DNA of 64,000 bases from MKUN01 sp964481425 (GTDB taxonomy: Bacteria > Bacteroidota > Bacteroidia > Chitinophagales > Chitinophagaceae): the NCBI GenBank assembly GCA_964481425.1, contig CAYZTM010000001.1, positions 1 through 64,000 of the forward strand, given 5' to 3'. The notes under the pieces were generated by a model. The model saw nothing but the letters and a program-made list of their open reading frames with translations. It had not been told where the DNA came from and did not search any database. The position numbers were made by a program, and so were the translations under genes. Positions within the stretch are counted from its first letter, which is position 1. Each line of letters opens with the position of its first letter. Shown in pieces: positions 9,169 through 17,926 of the stretch.

Positions 9169-9188
9169 TCATATTGAAAACTTGGATG

Positions 9189-9277
9189 CGGAGAGACAGG
9201 GATTCGAACCCTGGATACCCTTTGACAGGTATACACACTTTCCAGGCGTGCCTCTTCAACCACTCGAGCATCTCTCC
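9189..9277 (-). tRNA. tRNA-Ser (anticodon GGA)
   Basis: On the minus strand the acceptor arm GGAGAGA pairs perfectly with TCTCTCC, followed by discriminator G at 9189. The anticodon stem-loop reads CACGC-CTGGAAA-GTGTG, giving anticodon GGA for codons UCC and UCU. A long variable arm of about 20 bases, typical of serine tRNAs, precedes a T arm CAGGG-TTCGAAT-CCCTG. No CCA is encoded. A terminator lies 20 bases downstream. The AT-rich decayed region begins directly past this 3' end. Confidence 0.95.
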
Positions 9278-9304
9278 ATTGAAGGGGCAGCAAATGTAAT
9301 ACTT

Positions 9305-10066
9305 TTAGGGGAATATTTTGCCTGCATTGCCGGTGGTAATACGGCCTACCTCCTCAGCACTTAATCCCAATACAGCGCCTATTTTTTCCGCAATAACCGG
9401 TATATAGCTGCTTTCATTGCGCTTGCCCCTATAGGGTACCGGCGCGAGGTAAGGAGCATCGGTTTCCAATACTACAGGCCCGAGGCCTGTCTCTTTTATG
9501 ATCTCCGGCAGGTTACTGTTCTTGTAAGTAACTACGCCCCCAATACCGAGGTAAAGCCCAAGGTCGGCCACCTGTTTGGCCTGTTCCACACTGCCGCTGA
9601 AGCAGTGGAAGATACCTTTCAGTTTGCCATTTTGCTTTTGGCGCACTATATCTATACAGTCCTGTGTCGACTCACGGCTGTGTATGACGATGGGCAGGTC
9701 ATACGCTAATGCCCAATCTATTTGTGTTTCAAAAGCTTCTATTTGCTGGGCTTTGAAGCTGATATCCCAGTAATAATCGAGCCCGATCTCGCCGACCGCA
9801 TAGAATTTCCTCTTATCCAGCCAGTCTTTCACTATTGCCAGTTCATCTTTATAATTCTCTTTCACATAGGTGGGATGCAGGCCCATCATCGGGTAGCAAT
9901 TATTTGGCCATTTGTCGGCCAGGTGCAGCATATCGTTAATAGTGCCACTGTCGCAGTTGGGCATATACATTTTGGTTACCCCTGCATCAAGGGCCCTTTG
10001 TATCATAGCGTCTTCTTCGCGCAGTAGTCTTTCGTCGTAGAGGTGGGTATGCGTGTCTGTGTACAT
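9305..10066 (-). CDS. tatD: TatD-family metal-dependent hydrolase
   Basis: This 253-residue TIM-barrel hydrolase starts MYTDTHTHLYD, with metal-binding His6 and His8. Other conserved blocks are VGEIGLDYYW (glutamate ligand near 95), VIHSRES, FHCFSGS and ETDAPYLAP (aspartate ligand near 205). TatD enzymes act as 3'-to-5' exonucleases or deoxyribonucleases in DNA quality control. Length is normal for the family. Its start is four bases from the end of the polysaccharide deacetylase gene, so it is the last gene of the batD-batE-deacetylase-tatD unit. Confidence 0.9.
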   Translation of the reverse strand: MYTDTHTHLYDERLLREEDAMIQRALDAGVTKMYMPNCDSGTINDMLHLADKWPNNCYPMMGLHPTYVKENYKDELAIVKDWLDKRKFYAVGEIGLDYYWDISFKAQQIEAFETQIDWALAYDLPIVIHSRESTQDCIDIVRQKQNGKLKGIFHCFSGSVEQAKQVADLGLYLGIGGVVTYKNSNLPEIIKETGLGPVVLETDAPYLAPVPYRGKRNESSYIPVIAEKIGAVLGLSAEEVGRITTGNAGKIFP

Positions 10067-10070
10067 GTCT

Positions 10071-10703
10071 TTAAGTCATTGGCAGGGCTGCCAGTTTCCA
10101 GTTCATCTGTTTGCAGTATTCCAGCACCAGGGGCAGGGCATAGCGCATGCGCTCCCATGCCTTCTCGCTGTCGTGGAACACCACTATTGAGCCCGGCTCT
10201 ATATTCTCTATTACATTGCGGGCGCATTGCTCAGGTGTTACTTCTTTGTCGAAGTCCCCGCTCAATACATCCCACATGTAGATCTTAAGCGCCGGCCATT
10301 TACGGTGCAATATACGCACCTGTGAGAGTTTTATTTTACCATAGGGGGGTCTGAACCCCTGGCTGTCGATCTGTTTTGATGCCTGCAGGATGTTACCGAG
10401 GTATTCTTTATTATCCGTGTACCACCCGTTGAGGTGGTTTTGAGTGTGGTTACCCGTAGTATGGCCCGATCGGATCATATCGTCGTATATATCGGGGTGT
10501 GCAGCTACATTCTTCNNNNNNNNNNTGGCTTTGGCCTCGTGTTTTTGCTACTCAGCAAGTGCAAATGGCGTGGCTACAGGGTGGGGGCCATCGTCGAATG
10601 TAATGTACACAGTAGGCACGCCGTTCTGCGGTATATTCCATACCAGCTCTTTCGAGAAGAAGCGTTTTACCCACCACGGTGTCTTTACCCAGTACGATGA
10701 CAT
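10071..10703 (-). pseudogene. Polysaccharide deacetylase (NodB domain), interrupted by an in-frame stop and an assembly gap
   Basis: The frame starts at ATG 10703 (MSSYWVKTPWWVKRFF) and ends at 10071, and stays in register across ten Ns at 10516-10525. NodB motifs are all present: TFDDGPH (motif 1, general base and metal Asp), GNHTQNH (motif 2, metal His), FRPPYG (motif 3), WDVLSGDFD (motif 4) and VVFHDS (motif 5). Such enzymes remove N- or O-acetyl groups from peptidoglycan, chitin or other glycans. A TAG at 10548-10550 lies between FALAE and QKHEAKA, where relatives have a residue such as Leu. Residues on both sides are family-like in the same frame, so a point change or a gap-edge error is likelier than decay. 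The gap probably hides the KATFFCIG-type strand, which would need 16 bases rather than 10. Confidence 0.75.
10516..10525. other. Assembly gap (10 N)
   Basis: Ten Ns interrupt the deacetylase gene. The flanking codons suggest the true missing length is about 16 bases if the conserved TFFCIG segment is normal, so the N count is probably a placeholder. Confidence 0.95.
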
Positions 10704-10729
10704 AAAAAATGGTAAAAAATTATACAAGC

Positions 10730-11476
10730 CTATATACGGGACAGGTAACTGCGCTCCATCCAGCCGCTGCGGCCATCGGGCAGCTTTACTTCCATCCATG
10801 CATCCTGCTCATCCTCTATTTTCACGGTAGTACCTTCGGGTACAAGGGTCAGTGGCTTATTATTCGTGCGGCTGTTCAGTAGGGGGGCGTCCTGCTGCAT
10901 CACTACGGCAGCGTGACTTTCGTTTCGGGAGGCCGAAGAATAAGATAAGATAAGGCATAGTAAAAATAAGATACTTAAAGTAATAATCACCTGCCGGTGC
11001 AGGGAAATTTCGAAGCGTCCCATGCGTTTGCCAAGCAGCAATACCAGCAGGGCAAGGAACAAGGCGAGACTGCTGATGGCCCAGAAGCCGGCATTATCAA
11101 TTTGGGTCAGCGTTTTCCACCATTTCACAAAGAAGATGTCGTCTCCGCCCTGTATGCGGTTGGCAATACGGCTCTGTGTAAGTATCAGGTTGTCTTCGGC
11201 CTCTTTATAGCCAGGTTCCAGGTGCAGGGCGCGCTCGTAATTGAGCACCGCAGGGCCTATCAGGTTCAGCTTGTAATATACATTGCCCAGGTTGTAATAG
11301 AGCTCTGCGTTATTTGGCTTCTCTGCTGCCAGCTTTTCGTAGTAATGTGCGGCGCTGTCGTATTGTTTCTGTTTGTAGAAAGCATTGCCCTTTTGCCACC
11401 AGTCATTGGCCGGGGAGGCAAAAAGCTGAAAAGAACATATCAGGAGAATGGAGCTTATCCAAAAACTTTTTCTCAT
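10730..11476 (-). CDS. batE: BatE-like TPR and SH3 protein
   Basis: This 248-residue protein has a signal peptide (about 1-21), two to three TPR motifs (about 25-105: WWQKGNAFYKQKQYDSAAHYYEKL and following), two membrane helices (about 132-148 and 164-181) and a C-terminal bacterial SH3 domain (about 190-247, ending GWMERSYLSRI). This order is that of BatE in Bacteroidota aerotolerance clusters. Its ATG at 11476 shares a base with the stop of batD, so translation is probably coupled. The role is in envelope stress or oxygen tolerance by family inference only. Confidence 0.8.
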   Translation of the reverse strand: MRKSFWISSILLICSFQLFASPANDWWQKGNAFYKQKQYDSAAHYYEKLAAEKPNNAELYYNLGNVYYKLNLIGPAVLNYERALHLEPGYKEAEDNLILTQSRIANRIQGGDDIFFVKWWKTLTQIDNAGFWAISSLALFLALLVLLLGKRMGRFEISLHRQVIITLSILFLLCLILSYSSASRNESHAAVVMQQDAPLLNSRTNNKPLTLVPEGTTVKIEDEQDAWMEVKLPDGRSGWMERSYLSRI

Positions 11477-13503
11477 CAGGCGTTTATCGTTTCTTCCAGT
11501 TCGCTGATCACTTTAATGGCATTTTCGTAGCTGTGCTGCATTTGCTGCGAGCCACCCGAGGGGGTGTAGAGCGCTGTCTCACACTCATTCATCACGGCGC
11601 CCATTTGCTCCTGCAAATTAGCAGGAACTTTGCGTTCCTGCAATGCCGTCCTCGCTGTTTCGTGCGAGAGGGACGATAGCGGTATGTTCAGCTTATCGCT
11701 TAGGTATAGCCATATAGCTTTAGATATCTCTTCGTAGAAGGGACCGCGTTTGTTTTCTTTCAGCAGCTTCTGTGCAGTGGCCAGGCGCTTGAGCGCTATC
11801 TTATTGGCACGCCTGTTGCGCAGCTTCACCATATCTTTTGAAAGCTCCTCATCACGGCGTTTCCAGAAAACGAGGCCTACAAATGCCAGCAGGGGCACTG
11901 CGTACATGGACCAGTAGCCGGGGGTAAATAATAAAGGTTGGCTATTATAAGCCAGTTTGTTCAGTGGTTTGGTTTCTATATTGTGGATGTCGGTAAGCGG
12001 TTTGTTGTTTTTGGCCACGGCGGGGTTGTAGTTCTTGCCGGGCTTTACATGTAGTGCTATAGGCTGTGTATGCAGTGTTACATAGTCATTGGCCTGCGGA
12101 TCGAAATAGGTGAAGTCTGTAGCGGGTATATTGTAATCGCCCGGTGTTCTTGGGGCTATAGGATAAGTAATGATCTTAGAACCACTTATGGTAGTGCTGC
12201 GCCCGGTAACGGTATCTGTTATCTGCGGATCGTAGCTTTCGAGGCCATTGGGCAGTTTTAGTTGGGGAGCAGCTATTAGTTTCAGATTGCCGCTGCCGGT
12301 GATGGTCAGGGTGAGGTTGGCTGTTTCGTCGGTGCTCAGTTGTGTCTTATCTATCTTGCCGGCCACAGTAAATTTGCCTACTGCGCCACCATAGTCTTCT
12401 GGTTTACCTTTATCGGGCAGTGCAGTTACCTGTATCTTTACCGGGGTGCTCTTCAGGTGCACCTGTACGTCCTTGTATGCTACTGAGTTAAAGAAGCCAT
12501 TATTGAAGAACGGGTCGTTCATCATCAGGCTGCCGCCCATAGCATTCTGAAAGAAGGGGTCGTCGAACATGTCTGCGAAAGGGTTACGCTGCCTTACCTG
12601 CTGTATGATGCGTGCCACGCCTTGTGCTTCTGCGGGGTCCAGCTCCAATGTGCCCGTCTGCTGCGGAAAGAGTGCTGATTTTTTTAGCAGGAATACCTGG
12701 TATTTCTTGCCGTCCACTACTTCCTCTGCGGGTTTGGGTTCCTTGGGTATGTCAAAATCCTGTGTCCAGAAGCCGTTCAGCGAGGGGAGCTTAGATATGC
12801 CTACCTGCATGGGTATGCGCGAATACAGTTTGTAGCTTGCTGTTACCTGCTCGCCCACATGTACTTTGCTTTTATCTACCGATACACGGATAAAAAGGTC
12901 TTTATTGATATCGGCGGGGGCCTTTGCGGTTGGTTGATTTTGTTGTTGTTGTTGCTGGCCCTGCTGCTGGCGCATTGCGTTGCGCATTTGCTGCAACTGC
13001 TGTTGCCGTTGCCTCATAATGGCAGCAAAAGGGTCATCGTCGAAGGGGTCGTAAGGATTAGCCTGCCTTTGCGGACGGGCAGCGGCCAGGCTACCGTTCA
13101 CTACCTGTATGGGTATGGTGTTCGACTGGTAACTATGGCCTGCGGCATCTTTTGCTACTGAGGCGGGTATTGTAAGTGTACCCGTATGCTTGGGCTGCAA
13201 TACGTAAGTGAGGGATATACTCACCTGCTGTACTGCACGGTTGCCCATTATCGACACGTTGGTGCTTTGCGACTGGTAGGGTCCGCCCACTACATTGAAG
13301 TCATCGGGATTGATGCGGTCTATCGATTGCAGGTTGGGGACGTTCTGTATGGTGTAGGTCACCTGTATATTGTCCTTTAAGCCCATTTTATCGGCGCTGG
13401 CATTGGCGGTGAACACCACATTTTGTGCGGCAACAAAGCCATTGCATGCACTGAGTAGGATGCATACGATACTGCAAAGCTTTATGTTGATAGTTCTTAG
13501 CAT
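11476..13503 (-). CDS. batD: BatD, oxygen tolerance family protein
   Basis: This 675-residue exported membrane protein has a signal peptide (about 1-26), several immunoglobulin-like beta domains (about 28-130, 200-300, 370-490), one membrane helix near residues 525-550 (SMYAVPLLAFVGLVFWKRR) and a helical cytoplasmic tail. A glutamine-rich linker spans about 164-190, and a second low-complexity stretch near 305-340 repeats DDPFF/NDPFF/NNGFF. BatD normally belongs to moxR-batABCDE clusters, but here only batD and batE are adjacent, with an SDR gene upstream instead of batA/B. It heads the four-gene minus-strand unit running down to tatD. Confidence 0.82.
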   Translation of the reverse strand: MLRTINIKLCSIVCILLSACNGFVAAQNVVFTANASADKMGLKDNIQVTYTIQNVPNLQSIDRINPDDFNVVGGPYQSQSTNVSIMGNRAVQQVSISLTYVLQPKHTGTLTIPASVAKDAAGHSYQSNTIPIQVVNGSLAAARPQRQANPYDPFDDDPFAAIMRQRQQQLQQMRNAMRQQQGQQQQQQNQPTAKAPADINKDLFIRVSVDKSKVHVGEQVTASYKLYSRIPMQVGISKLPSLNGFWTQDFDIPKEPKPAEEVVDGKKYQVFLLKKSALFPQQTGTLELDPAEAQGVARIIQQVRQRNPFADMFDDPFFQNAMGGSLMMNDPFFNNGFFNSVAYKDVQVHLKSTPVKIQVTALPDKGKPEDYGGAVGKFTVAGKIDKTQLSTDETANLTLTITGSGNLKLIAAPQLKLPNGLESYDPQITDTVTGRSTTISGSKIITYPIAPRTPGDYNIPATDFTYFDPQANDYVTLHTQPIALHVKPGKNYNPAVAKNNKPLTDIHNIETKPLNKLAYNSQPLLFTPGYWSMYAVPLLAFVGLVFWKRRDEELSKDMVKLRNRRANKIALKRLATAQKLLKENKRGPFYEEISKAIWLYLSDKLNIPLSSLSHETARTALQERKVPANLQEQMGAVMNECETALYTPSGGSQQMQHSYENAIKVISELEETINA

Positions 13504-13580
13504 TTTTAAAGTCCCACAAATTTAGTAATGTGTGTTACTTTACACTAAATTTTCAGAGTTAAAACCGCGTTAAAAACTCG

Positions 13581-14285
13581 CTATAGGTCGCCTTGCTGTG
13601 GGCGCATAACGATGGTCTCGACCGTAGCCCCTGCCGACAGGCAATAGGCTGCCCACAGCATGGTAGCTATGTCGCCTGTTTCCATGATGCGGCCCGGTGC
13701 TATATCGCTGCCCTCCCAGGAACGGCTGTAAACAGCTCCTGAACAAATAGCGGTAACTTTAATATTTTTTGTTTTCAGCTCTTCTCTAAGGTTCTCTGAG
13801 AAGCCCAGCATCCCATATTTGCTGATACTGTATGCACCTCCGTTGGGATAAGCATGCAGGCTGGCTATGGAGCACATGTTGAAGATATGACCACTGCCGG
13901 CCTGTTTCATAGCAGGGAGTACGGCCCGGGTCAGGTGGTAGGCGCTGTACAGGTTGATGCCGATCAATTCTTCAAGTGCACCATCGGGTTCCTCACTGAT
14001 ACTGCCGGGGTAGTATGTACCCACATTATTCACCAGCAGATCGACTTGGGGAAAGTTGGCCAGCACAGCAGTACCGAAGGTCTTTGCCTCTTCTTTTATA
14101 CTGAGGTCGGCCTGCAAGGCAAGCACGGAGGCCTCGGGCCAGCGCTCATTCCATTCTGCCTGCCTTGCCTCAAGATCTTCTTTGTTGCGCCCGCATGTGG
14201 CCACAGAGAAGCCCTCCGAAAGCAATTTTTCAGTTATTGCCCTGCCTATACCGTGTGCTCCGCCGCTGACTATTGCATATCTCAT
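13581..14285 (-). CDS. Short-chain dehydrogenase/reductase
   Basis: The chosen ATG at 14285 gives MRYAIVSGGAHGIGRAI, which puts the Rossmann fingerprint GGAHGIG directly at the N-terminus as in classical SDRs. A longer upstream start would add 28 residues lying across the divergent promoter region. Further motifs are VNNVGTY (NNAG-type strand), the catalytic Ser in FNMCSIASLH and YSISK (YxxxK). The protein is 234 residues, normal for the family. The substrate is not predictable. It is divergent from the diphthine ligase-like gene with 52 bases between starts. Confidence 0.85.
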   Translation of the reverse strand: MRYAIVSGGAHGIGRAITEKLLSEGFSVATCGRNKEDLEARQAEWNERWPEASVLALQADLSIKEEAKTFGTAVLANFPQVDLLVNNVGTYYPGSISEEPDGALEELIGINLYSAYHLTRAVLPAMKQAGSGHIFNMCSIASLHAYPNGGAYSISKYGMLGFSENLREELKTKNIKVTAICSGAVYSRSWEGSDIAPGRIMETGDIATMLWAAYCLSAGATVETIVMRPQQGDL

Positions 14286-14337
14286 CCTCAGTTTGTTTAT
14301 ACGAAATAGCGACAATTTACATTCATTTGCAGAGAAA

Positions 14338-15051
14338 ATGAACAATAATTTACTTCCGCTTGTGCTCAACTGGAGCTCAGGAAAAGATGCAGCACTGGCT
14401 TACAGCCTGTTGCAAAATAGCGGGCAATACAAAGTGACCAAGCTCCTGACTACCCTTAACGAGGAGCATGACAGGATAGTGATGCACGGGGTACGTGAAG
14501 CCCTGCTTGATGCACAGGCCGAGCGTATGGCCCTACCGCTGGTAAAGGTGAAGTTGCCAACTGTGCCTACAGATGATGCCTATAAAGAGGCCATGCAAAA
14601 CACCCTGCTTGGACTGAAAAAAGAAGGTATACATACCACTGCCTTTGGTGATATATTCCTGGAAGACCTTAAGCAATACCGTGAGGAGCAACTGGCACAG
14701 GCAGGTTTTGGTGCAGTGTTCCCCCTATGGAAGATGGATACGCGTGAACTTGTGGCAAGGGTAGAGGATGCGGGCATAGAGGCAGTGATGATATGTGTCA
14801 ATGAAAAATTTCTAGGTAAAGAATTTCTTGGTCGCAAGATAGGGCGCGACCTTCTTCGTGATCTGCCGCCCAATGTTGACCCCTGCGGAGAGAACGGGGA
14901 GTTTCACACATTTGTGATCAATGCTCCTTTCTTTTCAACTGCCGTCCCGGCAAAAATGGGTGAAATAGTGTACAAAGCTTATACACCGGCTGATGACGAC
15001 AAAGACAAGTGGCATACAGGCTTTTATTTTTTGGATCTGTTGCCTGGTTGA
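14338..15051 (+). CDS. Diphthine--ammonia ligase-like ATP pyrophosphatase
   Basis: The ATG at 14338 gives a 237-residue protein beginning MNNNLLPLVLNWSSGKDAAL. The SSGKD PP-loop of N-type ATP pyrophosphatases sits near residues 13-17, where the family places it. EEHDRIVMHGVR and GDIFLEDLKQYREE follow, as in the Diphthami_syn_2 (DphD-like) family. Bacteria have no diphthamide, so bacterial members probably carry out another ATP-dependent amidation. The longer upstream reading frame overlaps the divergent SDR gene and is unlikely to be coding. Confidence 0.82.
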   Translation: MNNNLLPLVLNWSSGKDAALAYSLLQNSGQYKVTKLLTTLNEEHDRIVMHGVREALLDAQAERMALPLVKVKLPTVPTDDAYKEAMQNTLLGLKKEGIHTTAFGDIFLEDLKQYREEQLAQAGFGAVFPLWKMDTRELVARVEDAGIEAVMICVNEKFLGKEFLGRKIGRDLLRDLPPNVDPCGENGEFHTFVINAPFFSTAVPAKMGEIVYKAYTPADDDKDKWHTGFYFLDLLPG

Positions 15052-15066
15052 GTAATTAGCAAGGGA

Positions 15067-16710
15067 CTATTCAAATGTTGCCCAGATGATGCGTGATTGT
15101 TTATTCATGTTGTCTCGTTCAATGGCAAGGGTTGCATAGGTATTAGTCTTCCGGTCGTAGTCTGAGGGGAGAATATAACAATAGATCGAGTGGTCGCGGT
15201 CTTTGGGCCCGCCCAAAAGGTAATATTGCCTGATGCCGGTGTCGCTTATTTCATAACAGAATGTTTCAGAGGCATCAATGCCAAGTTGTTTTCTTTCTTT
15301 TTTATCCAAACTCTCATAGCTTTCCGGAAATTGGTTCACAATGATGTAGTTATTTTTCCCTTTTGCAGCGTAATCGAAACAAAAGAACTGGTAGTCATTC
15401 AATGGGTCTAAAGCCGGTTTTTTTTGGTGTATACAGATGCCTTTGTTCTTTTCTGATCGGTAAAAAGGGGAAATCGACCCTTTACAGCGTTGAAAGTTCA
15501 CTATACCATATCCACTTAGTTCAGTACCAGTGTTATTTAATTGAGATATCCCAATATCCCCTGTCATAGTTTCTGTGGATTCAACGGCGCCTGAGTATGA
15601 ATTGTTATGGGTAAACTGAGCGATTTCTTCTGTAAGCAATGTAATTGTATGGTCTTCGTTGATGATCATATCAACCGGCACTCCTGTAAATAAACTATCG
15701 TTCCGGTAGCGAGATGTTATATTCCTTGATACCTTTTCGCAGGTAATGGGTTTGGTAAAGGTGACGGTTAGAGATTGAGGGTCTATATAACTTAATGTAG
15801 GTAGATAATATCCACCCGGCTCAACATTCATGACTGAATTTTTGCCGCCCATTTGTAACATAGATGTCAATCGCAACATTTTATTATGGTCGTCGTACTG
15901 CATGACTCCAATGGTAGCCTTTAAATCTTCTAAATTGATGGCATTATGATAAAACTGGGTTTCGGTACTTGTTATTTTTGAAAGGACAAGCTTGCTGTTT
16001 TCGGGAAACTTTGATGCGGAGTTGAAGGAATATGTGCACAAGAAGGCCTGGTCGCCATTTATCGCCATAGCAACAAATTTGTTGTACTTCAATTTCGCAG
16101 GGTTCCCATAAAAAGCATTGCATAGTTCTTTGTGGTTTTCGCCATATAAGCTGAACTTCAAGCGCTTGCCGCTGTCATGTGCGAAATTGTCTAAGTTTAC
16201 CACGGCATAATGGCCGGAATGAGGGTCTTTCTCAACATAGAATCGGTTTGGATCCATACCACCCCAAGTCATAGCCCATTTCTTCCCGATCCTATATTTT
16301 TCAATATGGCTTATGGCTTTTTCATCATTTAGTTTTCCAGTATTGATATCTATAAGTAGCCGGAATAAGGTGGCCTGTTTGTGAATGGTTTGGGCTAAAA
16401 ATACTACCACTTCATTATTGATCTGGTATACACCATTTAAATCAGATTGTTCTATCAGGGAACTCTGTAATATTTTACTGTTAAGGCTTTCTTCAGCTAT
16501 TATTTTTCTAGTCTTGTCAAAGACGGTTACCTGTATATTATTCTGTTTGCTGCGTATGAATAAGGTATGGCCATTAGTTGTTTGGATGATTTTTTTCCAT
16601 CCAATTTTAGATTCATGAAATGGCGCACTCATTTCTATTTTAGGTGATTGGGCATATATTGCTATTGCGCTTACGGCCAGCAGGCCGATCAACAAAAGGG
16701 CTTTCCTCAT
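15067..16710 (-). CDS. Exported hypothetical protein, 547 aa
   Basis: The first 20 residues (MRKALLLIGLLAVSAIAIYA) form a signal peptide. The mature protein has many short beta-strand segments with no membrane helices, compatible with a beta-propeller or all-beta fold, and shows no T9SS sorting tail. I do not recognise the family. It lies 87 bases past the last efflux permease gene on the same strand but is probably a separate unit. It is convergent with the diphthine ligase-like gene. Composition is somewhat richer in A+T than the efflux genes. Confidence 0.65.
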   Translation of the reverse strand: MRKALLLIGLLAVSAIAIYAQSPKIEMSAPFHESKIGWKKIIQTTNGHTLFIRSKQNNIQVTVFDKTRKIIAEESLNSKILQSSLIEQSDLNGVYQINNEVVVFLAQTIHKQATLFRLLIDINTGKLNDEKAISHIEKYRIGKKWAMTWGGMDPNRFYVEKDPHSGHYAVVNLDNFAHDSGKRLKFSLYGENHKELCNAFYGNPAKLKYNKFVAMAINGDQAFLCTYSFNSASKFPENSKLVLSKITSTETQFYHNAINLEDLKATIGVMQYDDHNKMLRLTSMLQMGGKNSVMNVEPGGYYLPTLSYIDPQSLTVTFTKPITCEKVSRNITSRYRNDSLFTGVPVDMIINEDHTITLLTEEIAQFTHNNSYSGAVESTETMTGDIGISQLNNTGTELSGYGIVNFQRCKGSISPFYRSEKNKGICIHQKKPALDPLNDYQFFCFDYAAKGKNNYIIVNQFPESYESLDKKERKQLGIDASETFCYEISDTGIRQYYLLGGPKDRDHSIYCYILPSDYDRKTNTYATLAIERDNMNKQSRIIWATFE

Positions 16711-16797
16711 AAGGTGAATATTTAGGAGACAAAATAGTAAATGAACCCCAAAGTATTCAATGTATTATCTCTGTAGGCCCTATCAGCGAAGGCATGC

Positions 16798-17916
16798 TTA
16801 TGTTGTCTTTTTGTAATTGATAATGGCCCATGTATTGAAGCCAAGTGCAAAAATGCACATCACGAGCAGCTGCCGTTTCACATCGAACAACGAACTGCCT
16901 TTCAGCACTACCAGCCTGATCACTTCAACAAAGTAGCGCACCGGGTTGAAGTAGGTGATCACCTGTGCCCAGTGCGGCATGCTTTCTATGGGTGTGAACA
17001 TACCACTCATCAGGAAAAAGACCATAACAAAGAAGAAGATAACGAATAAGGCTTGCTGTTGTGTATTGCTGTAGGTTGATATAAGCAGCCCGAAGCCGAG
17101 GAAAGCAATAAGGTACACTGCTGCAAACAGGTAAATGGTCAAAAAACTGCCGGCAGGGACTATGTGATATACGACAGCAGAAATAATGAAACCTATGGTC
17201 AGTATCACAAGCCCTGTTATCCAAAATGGGATCAGCTTGCCGGCGATGAACTGTATCTTCCGTATGGGGGTTACATTTATTTGTTCAATGGTGCCTATCT
17301 CCTTCTCCCGGACAATATTCAGGGCAGTAAGCAGGCCTCCTACCAAGGTAAGCAGCAATACCAATATACCCGGCACAAAGAAAGTTTTGTAATTCATCAA
17401 CGGGTTGTACCAGTTAGAGAAAGTGATATCGATCACAGGTGCACTGCCCGAGCGGGATATTGGTAACCATTCCGCACGCACGTCCTGGCTGAACCGGTTA
17501 ATGATCTGCGTAGCGTAGCCGCCACCTACACCTGCCTTTACACCGTTTATGGCATCTATACTTAACAATACATTTGCCTTCCCCAGCTTGATAAGGTCGC
17601 GTTCGAAGTTGGCCGGTATCTCAATGATCAGGTCTGCCTTTTTGTGCTCTATTGCTTTCAGACCTTTTTTATAGGTGGGTGAGTAGTCCGTTAATATGAA
17701 ATAACCTGATGCGCTAAGTTTTTCCACCAGCTTTTGTGAATAGCTGCTGTGATCGTGGTCCACTATGCTCATCATAATATTCTTTACCTCGAAAGTGGCC
17801 GCATTAGGGAGTATGAGCAATTGCATGACCGGGGCTACAAAGATGATAGCCAGTATGGTCTTGTTCCTGAATATCTGCAGGAACTCTTTTTGCAACAAGA
17901 ATAATAATACGCGCAT
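16798..17916 (-). CDS. ABC-2 type efflux permease (YbhR/YhhJ-like), second permease
   Basis: This 372-residue membrane protein has one N-terminal helix (about 20-38), a large periplasmic domain (about 40-175) and five helices from about 178 to 368. NIVREKEIGTIEQINVTPI is the conserved cytoplasmic motif of ABC2_membrane_3 permeases, and FFLMSGMFTPIESMPHWAQ is the conserved late loop. It is the last gene of the tetR-tolC-hlyD-ATPase-ATPase-permease-permease operon, 10 bases after the first permease, with which it most likely forms a heterodimer. Confidence 0.9.
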   Translation of the reverse strand: MRVLLFLLQKEFLQIFRNKTILAIIFVAPVMQLLILPNAATFEVKNIMMSIVDHDHSSYSQKLVEKLSASGYFILTDYSPTYKKGLKAIEHKKADLIIEIPANFERDLIKLGKANVLLSIDAINGVKAGVGGGYATQIINRFSQDVRAEWLPISRSGSAPVIDITFSNWYNPLMNYKTFFVPGILVLLLTLVGGLLTALNIVREKEIGTIEQINVTPIRKIQFIAGKLIPFWITGLVILTIGFIISAVVYHIVPAGSFLTIYLFAAVYLIAFLGFGLLISTYSNTQQQALFVIFFFVMVFFLMSGMFTPIESMPHWAQVITYFNPVRYFVEVIRLVVLKGSSLFDVKRQLLVMCIFALGFNTWAIINYKKTT

Positions 17917-17926
17917 AATACTTCTT

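Noticed and set aside
14056..14337. Longer start for the diphthine ligase-like gene
   Set aside because: The upstream extension would overlap the divergent SDR gene and would displace the PP-loop from the N-terminal position expected in the family.
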